Notes: generated from the sequence alone by a model not told the origin. A stretch of DNA of 52,140 nucleotides from Cnuella takakiae (GCF_001953305.1 NZ_MTFE01000010.1:5160719-5212858); one strand, 5' to 3'; shown: positions 17,193 to 28,366, numbered from the stretch's first letter. Translations and numbers: made by a program.

Positions 17193-19514
17193 ATGAAACC
17201 ACTCCCCTTACTCTCCATACTACTCGCTGTCAGTGTACTGACCAATAACCATGGAAGACTTTCCACTTACATTGCAGGAAACCGTAGCGACCTTTTGGGT
17301 GGCATCCATTTGACAAATGACGCCAAAGGCAAACAGTACCTGGTTGTAAAGAATGATAAAGACAATGAGGGCATTAAACCTGTCACCATCTCAAAGTTCA
17401 TGCTTATCAATGCAAAAAAGGATCAAAAAATCAGCGAGTTGAAAGAAGGCTCCGTAATTGATTTGGCAATACTTTCAGGAGCACCATTAAACATCCAGGC
17501 TGAGGTATGTTCACCTATCACCGGCAGCGTAGGATTCGAACTCAGGGGCGTAACAAGTTACCATAAAGTAGAAAACGTATCTCCATACGCCCTCTTTGGC
17601 AATGCTAAAAATGATTTCTTGGGCAGCACTCTTCCTGTCGGAGCCTATTCTCTAACCGCCATTCCCTTTAGTGGCAAAAAAGGCAGGGGCACTAAAGGTA
17701 TTCCCCACACCATCCATTTTACCGTAAGCTATTCAGCCGCAGTTCAAGGGTTTACCCTGGTGAATGCGGACTCAAATAAAGATATAATGGAACTGAAAGA
17801 TGGAGCCGTGATTGACCCGGCTGCATTCCCTGGTGCAAAGCTGAACATCCGTGCCCATACTACGCCCAACCAGGTTGGAAGTGTTTCCTTCCATATGCAA
17901 GGTCCGCTACAACGCAGGCATGCCGAAAACCTTACTCCCTATGCACTGTTTGCAGATGACACAAAAGGTAACTATTACGGTGTTACACTACCGGAAGGTG
18001 CATACACCCTTACAGCCAAATCATATAGCCGTACATGGGGCAAAGGAGCAGGAGGGGTTTCCCAGCGCATTCATTTCAGAGTGGAAAGATCAACAGATAC
18101 AGGCTGTGATAAACCCGGCTTCTCACCACCGGCAACTTATTTCAGTGGCGCTACAGGGCTTTCAACAATAATTGCCGGGGATTTCAATGGAGATCCTTAT
18201 CAAGACCTTGCCGTGACATCCATCTTCAGTAACCTTAACGATAACAATGTGGGGGTTTTGCTGAGCAATAGTGATGGCACATTCAGAAATGCAGTGTTGT
18301 ACCATTCCGGGGGCAACTCGGTTTCTATTGCCGGTGGTGACTTCAATGAAGATGGCAGGATGGATTTGGCTGTTGCCAATGCTTACGATTTCGGAGATGG
18401 GAATCTTGGCTTGATGCTGGGAAATGGGGATGGAACCTTCGCCCCTCCCATGATTTCCAATATAGGCGGTTTGCCAAAGATTATTCATACAACCGATATA
18501 AATAAAGACGGTAAGCTGGACCTCATAACGGCAACAACTTCCCAGGAGATCCTAATTATGCTGGGCAAAGGAGCTGGTCTATTCGCCACCCCCTTACCCG
18601 TTATAAGCAATCCCGTAATACCGGTGCCTCTGATTATCCAGGACCTTAATAACGATGCGAACCTGGACCTGGTGACCATGGTTTTTGATCCTGATATTTT
18701 TAGTAGCCGCATCTGTGTGATGCTGGGTAAGGGTGACGGCACTTTCAAAGATCAACAGGTATACACAGGGGTATACAACATCCTTTCTTATACTTCCGGC
18801 GACTTCAACAGGGATGGTAAAATTGATCTGGTAGTAACCAGTAATGGTTCAGATCCATCCCACATACTCCTGGGAGATGGCGCAGGAGGTTTTGCAAACC
18901 CATTGCCGCAAACTGAGGATTTTGGTGCTTTTTCTATGACCACCGGGGATTTTAATGGTGATGGCAAAATCGACCTTGTTGGTGTGCCAGGCAACAACCA
19001 GGTACCAGCTATCAGCGTAAACCTGGGCAATGGTGATGGCACCTTTGCACCCAAGGTCATCTTCCCCAGTGGCAACGCTTTTCCCAACTCTTTAGTGGCT
19101 GCAGATTTCAACCAGGATAAGGTACCCGACCTGGCAGTAAATAATGACGATGGCACAGCAGGCATATTAATGAATCTATGCACTTCATCAGGAGCAACTC
19201 CTGTTCTGGCAAGAGCTTCTAAAGAGAAGGCAACACCTGTAATGGAGCAGGAGACTGCAACATTAAAGGCAGCACCAAATCCATTCACCTCACAAACCAT
19301 TATCAGCTATTCGGTAGAAAATACAGGCTATGTTGTGCTGGGCGTGTATAACGGCAATGGTGTGGAAGTGGCGCGCTTGTTCCAGGGGCAGGCAGAAGGC
19401 AGAAGAACCTACCAGGTGCGTTTTAACAGCAGCGGGCTGCCAGGCGGTGTTTACGTAATGCAACTGACTACGGCAGCATCGTCCATAAGTAGCAAAGTAG
19501 TGCTGTTACGCTAA
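17193..19514 (+). CDS. Secreted FG-GAP/VCBS repeat protein with T9SS sorting tail
   Basis: A 773-residue exported protein. A signal peptide ('PLPLLSILLAVSVLT') is followed by two copies of a ~110-residue domain (about 60-165 and 185-300), each with 'F.L.NA....I.ELK.G.VID' near its start and 'P.GAY.LTA' near its end. Next come seven FG-GAP/VCBS blade motifs with Ca-binding loops such as 'DFNGDPYQDLAV', 'DFNEDGRMDLAV', 'DINKDGKLDLIT' and 'DFNGDGKIDLVG', which form a beta-propeller. The C-terminal 75 residues ('KAAPNPFTSQTIISY' to 'SSKVVLLR') are a T9SS type A sorting domain, so it should be surface-attached or released. The partner or ligand is unknown. Confidence 0.9.
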   Translation: MKPLPLLSILLAVSVLTNNHGRLSTYIAGNRSDLLGGIHLTNDAKGKQYLVVKNDKDNEGIKPVTISKFMLINAKKDQKISELKEGSVIDLAILSGAPLNIQAEVCSPITGSVGFELRGVTSYHKVENVSPYALFGNAKNDFLGSTLPVGAYSLTAIPFSGKKGRGTKGIPHTIHFTVSYSAAVQGFTLVNADSNKDIMELKDGAVIDPAAFPGAKLNIRAHTTPNQVGSVSFHMQGPLQRRHAENLTPYALFADDTKGNYYGVTLPEGAYTLTAKSYSRTWGKGAGGVSQRIHFRVERSTDTGCDKPGFSPPATYFSGATGLSTIIAGDFNGDPYQDLAVTSIFSNLNDNNVGVLLSNSDGTFRNAVLYHSGGNSVSIAGGDFNEDGRMDLAVANAYDFGDGNLGLMLGNGDGTFAPPMISNIGGLPKIIHTTDINKDGKLDLITATTSQEILIMLGKGAGLFATPLPVISNPVIPVPLIIQDLNNDANLDLVTMVFDPDIFSSRICVMLGKGDGTFKDQQVYTGVYNILSYTSGDFNRDGKIDLVVTSNGSDPSHILLGDGAGGFANPLPQTEDFGAFSMTTGDFNGDGKIDLVGVPGNNQVPAISVNLGNGDGTFAPKVIFPSGNAFPNSLVAADFNQDKVPDLAVNNDDGTAGILMNLCTSSGATPVLARASKEKATPVMEQETATLKAAPNPFTSQTIISYSVENTGYVVLGVYNGNGVEVARLFQGQAEGRRTYQVRFNSSGLPGGVYVMQLTTAASSISSKVVLLR

Positions 19515-20445
19515 AACGATAAGTCCACCTGATGCAGTATCCAGCAGCTATAAAAGCAGGTAGCATCATATCAGGTGTATTACCACTGCGCTATTGTCCA
19601 AAGAAAATAAGTTGTTATTGCAGGCGACTGCACATTAGTGATGCAGCTTTAACTATGAAAGATTGCAGTTAATTGTGCTGGATCCTGTTTGCCCAATCAT
19701 GATGGGCAGGCGGTGCTATTCACCATGAAGGTAGCCCTGTATTTGAGTACAGTGCCGGCCAGAATGCCGACTGGCCCGGATTACCCTGTAAGCAAGCTTT
19801 GTATAGGGATGTTTAAAACCTCCTGCTTCATTTAGAAAGATAAATTGGAAGCCTGTTGTATGGTAGTCCAAAGTATCTTCAGGTTGCACCCTTCCAAGCC
19901 AAACTGCAAAATTTAAAATCGAAGGTTTTGTGATTGGATATAAACAAAATGCTTACGATACTCTGCTCCTGTGGATCTAGCAAAAAGGTTTTGAAAAATA
20001 TTTCTATACTGCGAAAAACAAAATACACCCGCAACAGGATAAAAGCTTGGATGGGTAGTTCAATCAGGCTGTGGCCTTGCTGCTCCTGCATTCCGGCAAG
20101 GCGCCAGTACATAAGTTCAAGGTAGGTACAGCCAGAAAATCATAAGGGGTATAAGCAGTGCCTGGACCTGCAGCAAAGGAATAAGACGGTGCTACTGCCA
20201 ACCTCTGGTGACAAATGCTGTTTATAGGTAATTACAACCATCTAAACCACCTAATTTACTTATACGATTCCTTTGCCTTTATAGGATAATTTTTTAAGGT
20301 AGCGGTTGCCATTACTTGCCAGCTGCCTGAATAAACTGGCATTTTCAATAGGTGCACAGATGGCGCCCTGATAACAGGCACCCAACAGGATGTATTCCCT
20401 CCGGCTTTCTTTCCTGCTATTTACTACCGCTTAAACCTATAAGAT
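19515..20445. other. Gene-poor stretch
   Basis: About 930 bases. Only short overlapping frames with no recognisable content; no clear terminator or promoter pair was found. Confidence 0.45.
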
Positions 20446-21891
20446 ATGAAACTAGTAAAAAGCACAAGGTCCTGTATCAGCCACTTACCCCGCCTGAAAT
20501 GGCTGCTGCTCGTCATCATCAGTTCAGCTTTTTTGCATATGGGGTGCAAAAAGGAACTCACCCCTCCCATCGAGCCGACTGCTCACCCGGGAAAACAAGG
20601 TTCTGCCAGTGCCGCCATGGCAGCAGTATCACCTAATACTTTAAGCACCGGTACCCTGGAAGCTGAAAAAGCTGTATTCAGCGGGGCTGCTTTCGCTTCC
20701 AATCAGGCAGGCTTTACAGGTACCGGGTTTGTGGATTACGCATCAGCATCAGGTGCCTATATTGAATGGACCGTAAATGCTGTTGCCGGCCCTTACCTGC
20801 TCAAATTCAGGTATGCAAATGGCGCAACGACAAACAGGCCTTTAAAGCTGCAGGTAAATGGTGTTACGATTGCAACAAGCCATGCTTTTCCGCCTACCGG
20901 TAGCTGGGCAACATGGAAGCTTTCCTTAGCGGCGGTAAACCTGATTGCAGGCTCAAACAAAATACGCTTAACGACCATAGGCTCCAATGGAGGGAACCTT
21001 GATAACCTTAACTACGGTCCGGGACTCAAACACGTGCTTTATGCCGTAGACAATAGCCTGAACAAACTTGTGTTTCTTAACCAAAAGGACACGATGAAGA
21101 ACTGGAAAGTGCCTGTGCCAAGTGGCTCACGTGATTTGCAGCTGGTTGCTAACAACAAAATCTTAGTGAGCCACGGGAATGGCGCTGCAGAATATGACCG
21201 GACCACCGGGGTTAAAGGCTGGTCCGTCAGCACCTATTCAGGGGTATCAACTGCACAGCGGCTCCCCAATGGCAATACCCTGATTGGCTGGTCAAAACCT
21301 CCCTCCGGAAGCACGCCTGCCCAGGTGATACTTTCGGAAGTAAATGGCGCAAAAACTGAAGTCCGGCGGATTACAATAAATAATATCACCACCTTCCGGC
21401 TCGCCCGCAGGCTTGCCAATGGCCGCACCTTGATAACCGGGGACACTAACAATGACCTGAAGTTTAAGGTGTTCGAGGTGGATTCTACAGGTGCGACCGT
21501 CTGGCAGCAGTTACTGTATGGCGGAAAAGGGTATGTTGCAAACCGCCTTGCAAATGGCAATACTCAGGCTACAATGGGCCCGGTCAGCAACCTGTATGAA
21601 CCAGGAAAAGATGACAACAAACTCCTGCAACTCAGCTCTGATGGTAGCATCGTCAGATTTTGGGGCGGGATGACGAACCATCCAGGTGCGGGATTGATGA
21701 AGTTTTCAGGCTACAGCTTTGTACCTTACAATAACCCCAGCGGCAACATACTGATAGCCAACTGGCTTGGTGATGGAAACAACCGTAAAGGACCACATGC
21801 CGTAGAATTTGACGCAAACAATAACCTGATTTGGAGCTGGAAGGATTTTATGGCTGCGGAAACCGTCACCAATGTACTTGTCATTGAATAA
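20446..21891 (+). CDS. Lipoprotein with CBM-like domain and beta-propeller
   Basis: A 481-residue lipoprotein: basic start, hydrophobic core and lipobox ending 'HMGC' (Cys34). Residues about 65-185 ('TGTLEAEKAVFSG', 'GFTGTGFVDY', 'YIEWTVNAVAGPYLLKFRYA', 'VNLIAGSNKIRL') form a CBM6/CBM35-like carbohydrate-binding module. The rest repeats motifs such as 'RLPNGNTLIGWS', 'RLANGRTLITGD' and 'RLANGNTQAT' and ends 'NNLIWSWKDF', which resembles the blades of a PQQ- or arylsulfotransferase-type beta-propeller. I see no catalytic residues that I can name. It probably binds glycans at the cell surface; that is inference. Confidence 0.8.
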   Translation: MKLVKSTRSCISHLPRLKWLLLVIISSAFLHMGCKKELTPPIEPTAHPGKQGSASAAMAAVSPNTLSTGTLEAEKAVFSGAAFASNQAGFTGTGFVDYASASGAYIEWTVNAVAGPYLLKFRYANGATTNRPLKLQVNGVTIATSHAFPPTGSWATWKLSLAAVNLIAGSNKIRLTTIGSNGGNLDNLNYGPGLKHVLYAVDNSLNKLVFLNQKDTMKNWKVPVPSGSRDLQLVANNKILVSHGNGAAEYDRTTGVKGWSVSTYSGVSTAQRLPNGNTLIGWSKPPSGSTPAQVILSEVNGAKTEVRRITINNITTFRLARRLANGRTLITGDTNNDLKFKVFEVDSTGATVWQQLLYGGKGYVANRLANGNTQATMGPVSNLYEPGKDDNKLLQLSSDGSIVRFWGGMTNHPGAGLMKFSGYSFVPYNNPSGNILIANWLGDGNNRKGPHAVEFDANNNLIWSWKDFMAAETVTNVLVIE

Positions 21892-22399
21892 TACCACCTG
21901 GGTTGTGCTGCCAGGAAATAGAGGTACCAAATACTTCTAAGCGCATGCCATCACTGCTAAATCAAATCCGAATTACAGGCTTTGGGGTACATGCTCCTCC
22001 CCAAAGCCGGCAGCGCCAGTGAAAAAGTGGTTGAGGTCGGCAGCTTCAAAGAGAGCCGAAACATTATTTTTCCTCCCCGCCTATTTTGGCACCCCATCCG
22101 GGTGCCTTTTTTATGTTGGAACAGCGCGCCCAATATGTAAACCTTGAAGTATTTTTTCCGGTTGTCTGTACATAGAGCACCATCCGGAAAAAGCGCATTT
22201 TGCCTCACCTGCCTGCGTTCCGGCAAAAGGGAAAAAGTAAGGGTTTACAGCTTTTTCATTGGACCCAAAAAGCATTGGCGCAGCAGTGTCCACCCCTCCG
22301 CTTACATCTAGCCCGTTTGCCCCATACTTATACTTCAATGATGGATTAAAAATTGAAAAAGTGCACCTATGTATAAGATCCAACTTAACATAGACTTTT
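21892..22399. other. Intergenic region with two hairpins
   Basis: A 10-bp stem GGCTTTGGGG/CCCCAAAGCC (21978-22008) without a T run is followed by a true terminator at 22088-22112. The 130 bases between them could be a small transcript or the 3' UTR of the lipoprotein gene. Confidence 0.5.
22088..22112 (+). terminator. Intrinsic terminator
   Basis: GGCACCC-CATCC-GGGTGCC followed by six T. Confidence 0.85.
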
Positions 22400-22828
22400 T
22401 TACCTCCTGCCTATGCTGCCCATTTCTTTACCTGCTGCATGGCTATAGTGCCATTCCAAAATATTTTGGGTGACACGCATACACCCTTCTGTTGTATAAT
22501 GCTTTTGAAAAAAGGGTACCCGGAACAAACCGCTTAAGTAGTGATCCATCATCAAATTAGACTCAGTCAATATAACAACCGGGATACTGCTGTACCGCAA
22601 ATCCTTCGCCAGGTCTGCCAGTACTTCTCTTCCGCCTATATGAGGCATATTCAGATCTAAAATTATAAGGTCAGGTAATGCCCTATCCATGTCTGCTTTT
22701 GCAAGCATAGTCAATAACTGAAACCCGTTTTGGGCAAAAAAGAATTGTAATGCATTGTTGTGTTGAAGAAAGCAGTCCTTGTACAAAACTTGTTGTTCCA
22801 GGTCATCTTCAGCAAATAAGATAATCAT
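22400..22828 (-). CDS. Receiver-only response regulator (canonical Asp)
   Basis: A 142-residue single REC domain: acidic pair in 'MIILFAEDD', phosphoacceptor in 'PDLIILDLNMPHIGGREVL', beta4 Thr in 'VVILTESN', and beta5 Lys in 'VPFFQKHY' (KH instead of KP). It belongs to the same subfamily as 3168 and 32015, sharing 'EDD..QQ..YK.C' and 'LDLNMP...GR.VLA'. It stands alone with no Glu-receiver partner next to it; a HisKA_3 kinase (23540) is divergently transcribed 711 bases away. It has no output domain. Confidence 0.9.
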   Translation of the reverse strand: MIILFAEDDLEQQVLYKDCFLQHNNALQFFFAQNGFQLLTMLAKADMDRALPDLIILDLNMPHIGGREVLADLAKDLRYSSIPVVILTESNLMMDHYLSGLFRVPFFQKHYTTEGCMRVTQNILEWHYSHAAGKEMGSIGRR

Positions 22829-23539
22829 TTTGGCTGCATTTTTCTGAAGCTAATCAAAGGCACATGCAATCAGAAACCCATTACGACGAAATCAAGAGTA
22901 TTCCCGGCCAATTACCCAAAAAGACCTTTAGTACCAAAAGGTATGGAGCAAAAGCTGAACACAAGTGCATGTGTTAGAAAAGTAGTTTGTTACCTGAAAA
23001 TAGGTTCAGGAACAACCAGGGTTTTTAAGGGCTCCTATATATCCCAATAACCCGGCTGATACAGTTTTTATTTCTTTCAATCAGGCAAAGAGCAGCGAAT
23101 CAGCCCCTTTCTGCCGACCTCCGCCGGGTACCACCTGTTAGCCATTTATGATGTGGCTATTCCGGTGCCTTTATGGCCCCTTAAGGCCACTTTAAAATAA
23201 TAATGTTTAATCCCCCGGTAGTATAATCCCAAAGGTATGCTGGTCCGCTGGCAGCAGGCCCCTTTATCCCACAGTTTCGTTTGTGCGTACAAAGGATTCG
23301 TTTTCACCCTGAATTCCTGCCCTTATTCAAAAAAGCCAATGAAATGTGCAGTTAGGAAGCAAATCCTTAATACAAAAACATATAGTTAATGGAAATTTAT
23401 ATAAAATATTCAATTTATCTTAATAACGCAGCTCCCGGAGTCACCCCATAATAAAAAGTTAGGGAAAAACGCTTGCATCATCCAAAGTATACCGGAACCA
23501 CCCCGAATTGTTAGCAAAACACTATTTAAAACCAAAACT
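22829..23539. other. Divergent intergenic region
   Basis: About 710 bases between a receiver gene and a kinase gene. Weak hairpins occur around 23135-23195 (for example AGCCA...TGGCT). No coding signal. Confidence 0.4.
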
Positions 23540-25045
23540 ATGAATCATCCTGGCATACCTGAGATCTTAGCACAATCCCAACTATACTACCACTTGGAAA
23601 ATACCTCTTTTGGGATGCTCTTATGGGATGACCAGCAAAAGCTGGTTTTTTGCTCCAAAAAGGCAGCCGAATTGTTTGAGTGTACCCCGGAATCCCTGAT
23701 TGCCAATGATTTTAACTTGTCGGACCTGGTATACGCTGAGGATATTGACCGGGTATCCAGTTTGATTGCAGATTTATCTTCCGGTCGTGCCATCCAGAAC
23801 AGTATGGTCAACAGGAACGTCACCAAGAAAGGAAAAATCATTTATTGCCAGTGGTACAATTCCGTTTTGAAAAATGAACTAGGTAAGATTATCAATATAC
23901 TTTCTTTTTTCCACGACATCACTACGGAGATAGAAACCAGGATGGCCTTAGAAAAAAGTCAGCAAAAGTTGTCCGTGGCCCTGAACAGTGCTATAGATCC
24001 CATGTGGCTGATCCGGGTAGAAGGGCCTGATGTTTACCGGTTTGAAGAAATCAATGTGGCCTTTACCAAGGTGACGGGTTGGCAACCGGAGCAGGTTATT
24101 GAAAAACCAATGGAAAAAATCATCCCGCCAACATCCCAGGACCTGGTACGGGAAAAGTATAAAGCAGCCCTGGAAACAGAACAGATAGTCGACTACATTG
24201 AAGAATCTGAGCACCCCTCAGGAAATAAGTATGCGCAGATCCGGGTGATTCCCATTAAGGGCCAGAACGGGGAGCCATGGAGAATACTTGGAATAGCAAA
24301 TGACCTTACAGATCAGATTTACCTCCGCAAAAAGCTTGAATATGAGCAGGAAATAAAAAGAAGGCAGATTACATCGGCAGCAATAAAAGGGCAGGAAGGA
24401 GAACGGGCAAAGGTCAGCCGGGAATTGCATGACAATGTCAACCAGGTACTTACAACAATCAAACTCTCTATTGAACTTTGTATGGATGGAAAAGTTGACC
24501 AAAGGGAAACCCTGAGAAAATGCGTCCAGTATTTAGGGGAAACGATAAATGATATACGAAACTTATCCAAACAATTGTCTGCTCCTTCTTTAGGAAAAAC
24601 AAACCTTGAAGAGACCCTGAATGATCTGGTAAATTCCTTTTTTCAGCTCACATCCATTGAGGTAAAAATTAAATTCCTTGCCACAACCTTTAAGGAAATG
24701 GATGGTGAATTGCACCTGGCACTGTACAGGGTGGCACAGGAGCAGTTTACCAATATTTACAAATATGCACAGGCCACAATGGTTGAAGTGGTCATTCAGG
24801 AAAAATCATCACACTTACACTTTTCTATCAGGGATAACGGCAAAGGGTTTAACCTAAAAGAAAAAAGAAGGGGCATCGGAATAACCAACATGCAATCGAG
24901 GGTGGAAACCCTGAACGGTCATTTTGAAATACGTTCAAGCCTTGGAAATGGAACTGAAATAAACATATCAATCCCAATAATTATTGAAGAAAAAGTATGC
25001 TATGCAGAGCAAACTATCCTTGGCTTCGACAATGAAATTATCTGA
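23540..25045 (+). CDS. PAS-domain HisKA_3-type sensor histidine kinase
   Basis: A 501-residue soluble kinase. Two PAS units are visible (about 12-135, ending 'FHDITTEIE', and about 145-265, ending 'GIANDLTDQ'). The HisKA_3 motif is 'ERAKVSRELHDNVNQVL' (His297). The ATPase domain has N box 'VAQEQFTNIYKYAQA', G1 'DNGKGF' and G2 'GIGITNM'. The catalytic motifs are intact. It shares the 'ELHDN.NQVLTT' block with the kinases at 25386 and 28367, so these three are close relatives. No NarL-type partner is adjacent. Confidence 0.92.
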   Translation: MNHPGIPEILAQSQLYYHLENTSFGMLLWDDQQKLVFCSKKAAELFECTPESLIANDFNLSDLVYAEDIDRVSSLIADLSSGRAIQNSMVNRNVTKKGKIIYCQWYNSVLKNELGKIINILSFFHDITTEIETRMALEKSQQKLSVALNSAIDPMWLIRVEGPDVYRFEEINVAFTKVTGWQPEQVIEKPMEKIIPPTSQDLVREKYKAALETEQIVDYIEESEHPSGNKYAQIRVIPIKGQNGEPWRILGIANDLTDQIYLRKKLEYEQEIKRRQITSAAIKGQEGERAKVSRELHDNVNQVLTTIKLSIELCMDGKVDQRETLRKCVQYLGETINDIRNLSKQLSAPSLGKTNLEETLNDLVNSFFQLTSIEVKIKFLATTFKEMDGELHLALYRVAQEQFTNIYKYAQATMVEVVIQEKSSHLHFSIRDNGKGFNLKEKRRGIGITNMQSRVETLNGHFEIRSSLGNGTEINISIPIIIEEKVCYAEQTILGFDNEII

Positions 25046-25385
25046 TCACCTGAAATACAACTTTCGGGTTTGATGACCGGCTTACCGCAACAAGACATCC
25101 GGGATGCCATGAACACAATAGTAAAATTGTTTTCCTGCCTTAGCGTCGTTCCTGGCTTATACTGTATGTTGCACAGGGATTTGAGATGCTGATTGCGCCA
25201 TTGAAGCAATGCATGCGTTCTTTATCCTCCGGGCAGCAGCCGGGCAGGATCATTTCCAATATTTTCCCTTTCCTGCATTCCCGTTCAATAATAAATTCCA
25301 CTAGAAATAATGGGCAAATATTTAGCACGATCAAAGGGGCGGTGCGGTTAAAGTGCATACCAACCTGGGCCAATAGCATGAACCA
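25046..25385. other. Convergent intergenic region
   Basis: A minus-strand frame of 79 residues (25140-25379) begins just after the stop of the TPR kinase gene, but its Cys-rich composition matches nothing I recognise. I do not call it. Confidence 0.35.
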
Positions 25386-27377
25386 TCATACTGGAATGAC
25401 CACGTGAACTTTACATCCTTGCCCGGGTGTGCTTTCCAGTTTGAACGTACCATTCAGGCTCTCTGCCCGGGTGCTCATGTTGTTAAGGCCGATGCCCCTG
25501 CTATCTTCTTTAGGTATAAAGCCAATTCCATCATCTGTAATCGTCAGGTGTATTGCACTGCCGATTAAAGCTAGCTCAATATGTGCACAGGTAGCATTTG
25601 CATGTTTAATGATATTGTTTACGTGCTCCTGAACAATCCTGTACAAACATATATACTGATCCTTTTCCAGGGTAAGACCAGCTATTCCCGACAAATCTTT
25701 GGTGAAATAAACTGCTGCACTTCCATTCAAAGAATTGAGTAAATCATCTATTGAATCTTCCAAGCTGATTTTTCCAAGTCTTGGGGCTGACAACTGCCTG
25801 GAAAGTATACGTATTTCATCAATGCACTGTTGCAGAAACCCAACAGACTTTTTTAAGAGCAACGGTGTGTGTTCTTTATCATCAAGGGCCATTCCAAGAT
25901 ATAACTTGATGGTTGTAAGTACCTGGTTGACATTGTCGTGCAACTCAAGACCAATGGCAGCCCTTTCATTTTCCTGTGCTTCAATTACCGCCTGGGTGAT
26001 TTCTTTGTGCCGCAGGGCAGCTTCTCTTATCCTGGCTTCCTTTTGCAGCTTGATTTCTTCAATCAGTTTGAGGCTGTTTGCCAGGCTTCGCTTGTTTTGC
26101 TGGTAATTCCTGAAGATTAATACCAGAACCAAAAAAACAAGCAGCGCTGAACCTAAAGCAATCCAAAAAAACAGACTGGTGATATGGTTGTCCTTTTTCA
26201 ATAATGCAATCGACATTGCCTTTTCTTTGGCGTCAAGCTGCACTTTCACATCCGATGCAGACAGTATCTTCTGTACCTTATCCAAAGAATCACGGAGCCC
26301 GATATAACGCTGAAACATAGCGCGCGCCTGCTCCGACTGCCCTGTTTCTCCGTAAAATATGGTCATCAGACGCCGCAGCCCCATCGCCACATTTGGGTTG
26401 GGTAAAGTTTCAAGCTCACTGGAAATTTCCTGGAGTATTTGGAACATGGCCCCATAGTCACGCTGCTGTTCATATATTTCCGCCAGTTGCAGTTTAACCT
26501 GCTGCGCATGCTGCACCTCGTACCCAGGCCTTGCATTAAGGGCTAAACTTTTCAGGCATAAAGCTTTTGCCCTGTTCAGCGCTCCTTTAGCCTGGTATAC
26601 CTGCGCCTTATGTCCATATAAAACGCCCTGTATTTTCTGCATGGCAATGGGCCCCAGGGAATCTTTATACTTCAGGGACAATTGCCAGGCTTTGTCAAAA
26701 TAAAATAGCGCACTGTCTAACTTTCCCAGGCGCATCAGACATAACCCTACATTGCTTTGAATCTCCTGCTGCTGCAGGACAACAGCACCTGTCTGGGGCA
26801 AACAGGTATTTTGCAATTCAAAGGCTTTCCTGAAATATTCAAGGGCTTCCCCATAATTCTGTTGCTGGTACAGTACCATGGCTATGCTGTAGTTGAAAGA
26901 CTTCTGCTTACAAGGACTCAGGTTACCTTCCCCCAGCTTTTTGGCTTCAAAGTAATAGTTATATGCTTTCCTGAACCGATGCATCCTGTACGCTATGTCT
27001 CCACCAAAAAGCAGGTTATGAACGTGCGTTTCAGGATACCGGTTCTGTAATTCAGGGGTTTCGAGTACGCCAAGTGCTGAATCCACCATCCGGGCTGTTG
27101 CAGCATTATCTGTTGTAAAAAAATAAAAGTAGTTGGCCAGTATAATCCATCTTCTGACTTTTGGGAATACAGAATGCCGGGGCGCTACGCCTACTAAGGA
27201 ATCAAAGTATTTGAGCGATTGGACCGTATCCTTATCCTGGTAAAGCCTTGCTAGTGCAGCATCCAGCACATAATGGTCCCAAAAAATTATTTCTTCCTTT
27301 TCACTTTGGAAGTCCTGGGTACAGGAAGAAAGCATAAGTCCCAGCAGCAGGATCATGCTGCCAAAAAGGCGATTCAT
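25386..27377 (-). CDS. TPR-repeat lipoprotein-like sensor histidine kinase
   Basis: A 663-residue kinase with an exported sensor. The N-terminal signal ends in a lipobox-like 'LMLSSC' (Cys19), followed by tetratricopeptide repeats over about 60-370 ('YGEALEYFRKAFEL', 'LDSALFYFDKAWQL', 'LNRAKALCLKSLAL'). A membrane segment 'FFWIALGSALLVFLVLVLIF' comes at about 400-420, then a coiled coil, the HisKA_3 motif 'ERAAIGLELHDNVNQVL', and an ATPase domain with N box 'IVQEHVNNIIKHANA', G1 'DDGIGF' and G2 'GIGLNNM'. This layout is common in Bacteroidota, where the TPR part is periplasmic and likely binds a protein or peptide. The catalytic motifs are intact. Confidence 0.92.
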   Translation of the reverse strand: MNRLFGSMILLLGLMLSSCTQDFQSEKEEIIFWDHYVLDAALARLYQDKDTVQSLKYFDSLVGVAPRHSVFPKVRRWIILANYFYFFTTDNAATARMVDSALGVLETPELQNRYPETHVHNLLFGGDIAYRMHRFRKAYNYYFEAKKLGEGNLSPCKQKSFNYSIAMVLYQQQNYGEALEYFRKAFELQNTCLPQTGAVVLQQQEIQSNVGLCLMRLGKLDSALFYFDKAWQLSLKYKDSLGPIAMQKIQGVLYGHKAQVYQAKGALNRAKALCLKSLALNARPGYEVQHAQQVKLQLAEIYEQQRDYGAMFQILQEISSELETLPNPNVAMGLRRLMTIFYGETGQSEQARAMFQRYIGLRDSLDKVQKILSASDVKVQLDAKEKAMSIALLKKDNHITSLFFWIALGSALLVFLVLVLIFRNYQQNKRSLANSLKLIEEIKLQKEARIREAALRHKEITQAVIEAQENERAAIGLELHDNVNQVLTTIKLYLGMALDDKEHTPLLLKKSVGFLQQCIDEIRILSRQLSAPRLGKISLEDSIDDLLNSLNGSAAVYFTKDLSGIAGLTLEKDQYICLYRIVQEHVNNIIKHANATCAHIELALIGSAIHLTITDDGIGFIPKEDSRGIGLNNMSTRAESLNGTFKLESTPGQGCKVHVVIPV

Positions 27378-28366
27378 ATAACAGTTTGATTGTAAGGCCA
27401 GGGTGCCGTGCTCTTTTTGTTTGTAATAATTTCTGAGAAATAGCCCGGTTCATCCCCGGTTATTAGTTGTGGGTGGCAGTAACACCTATAGGTAAAGTAC
27501 GTTTAAAACGCTATGTATTTAGACCCTTAAAAAGTAGCGCTTGTTTTACATTCCTGCGTACTGCTTCTGCATACAGGATTGCAAAAGGCATAAATTTTAG
27601 CTGATGCCAGGTTGTTTGGCGGCATTTGAATGGCTAGGTGCGACCTGGAAAAGATGCAGCCAAACGGCAATCCAGGTGCGGCAAGAGGTTGCAAATATTT
27701 TCGCTGACCGGAACTTTTCGGGATTGACTTACACCAGTTTGTAGCCTATTGAGGAGGAACTTGAAGTTATTCATAAGATCTGCTTACCAGTTTGAAGCAG
27801 TTCCGATGGTTAAGGGTGAAACCAAAGCAAAAATAAATTAATAAGAAATATAAAATGAGAAATGGATCATTTTTCCCATTTAAATGCTTTTACAACCGGA
27901 GTCTTCAACCTTTGCGGCGCAGCATCGTACCTCCTTTTACACCAGGCCTTATGGGTGCTATACAATAAGAACGGCAACTTCCGGCCCTTTTCCAGGTATT
28001 GGCCACAATGCATTTGCGGGGAGTCTCCGGCTTCGGATAAAGGTTTTATATAAACAGCAGGAAGGTACATACAGGGTTAAGGCTGCTACCGCCCGTTTAC
28101 AGCCAAGGGAACTGCTTTAACCAGCAGCCACGCAGTAAAAATAAAGATCGGGAAAAGTATCCTTTTGAATTACAGGCGCTTAAACCTGGCAGGCAAAACT
28201 GTTTTGTATCAAAATTGAGCGGCAATACACCCTGCTTTATTTCTTTAAAAAAGTTATTGGCAAATGCAAATTCCAACAACTGCCTCGCACAAAGCACCCC
28301 CGGCCTGCTCTATTCATGCGCCATACCTCCTCCATTTTTTAGTTCTTTATTTGCTTGCTGGAGTTA
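27378..28366. other. Gene-poor stretch
   Basis: About 990 bases upstream of the TPR kinase and downstream of the next minus-strand kinase. Only short overlapping frames; nothing recognisable. Confidence 0.45.

Noticed and set aside
25140-25379. A 79-codon minus-strand frame starting seven bases after the TPR kinase stop
   Set aside because: The position would suit an operon, but the Cys-rich composition and lack of any familiar pattern make a chance frame more likely.
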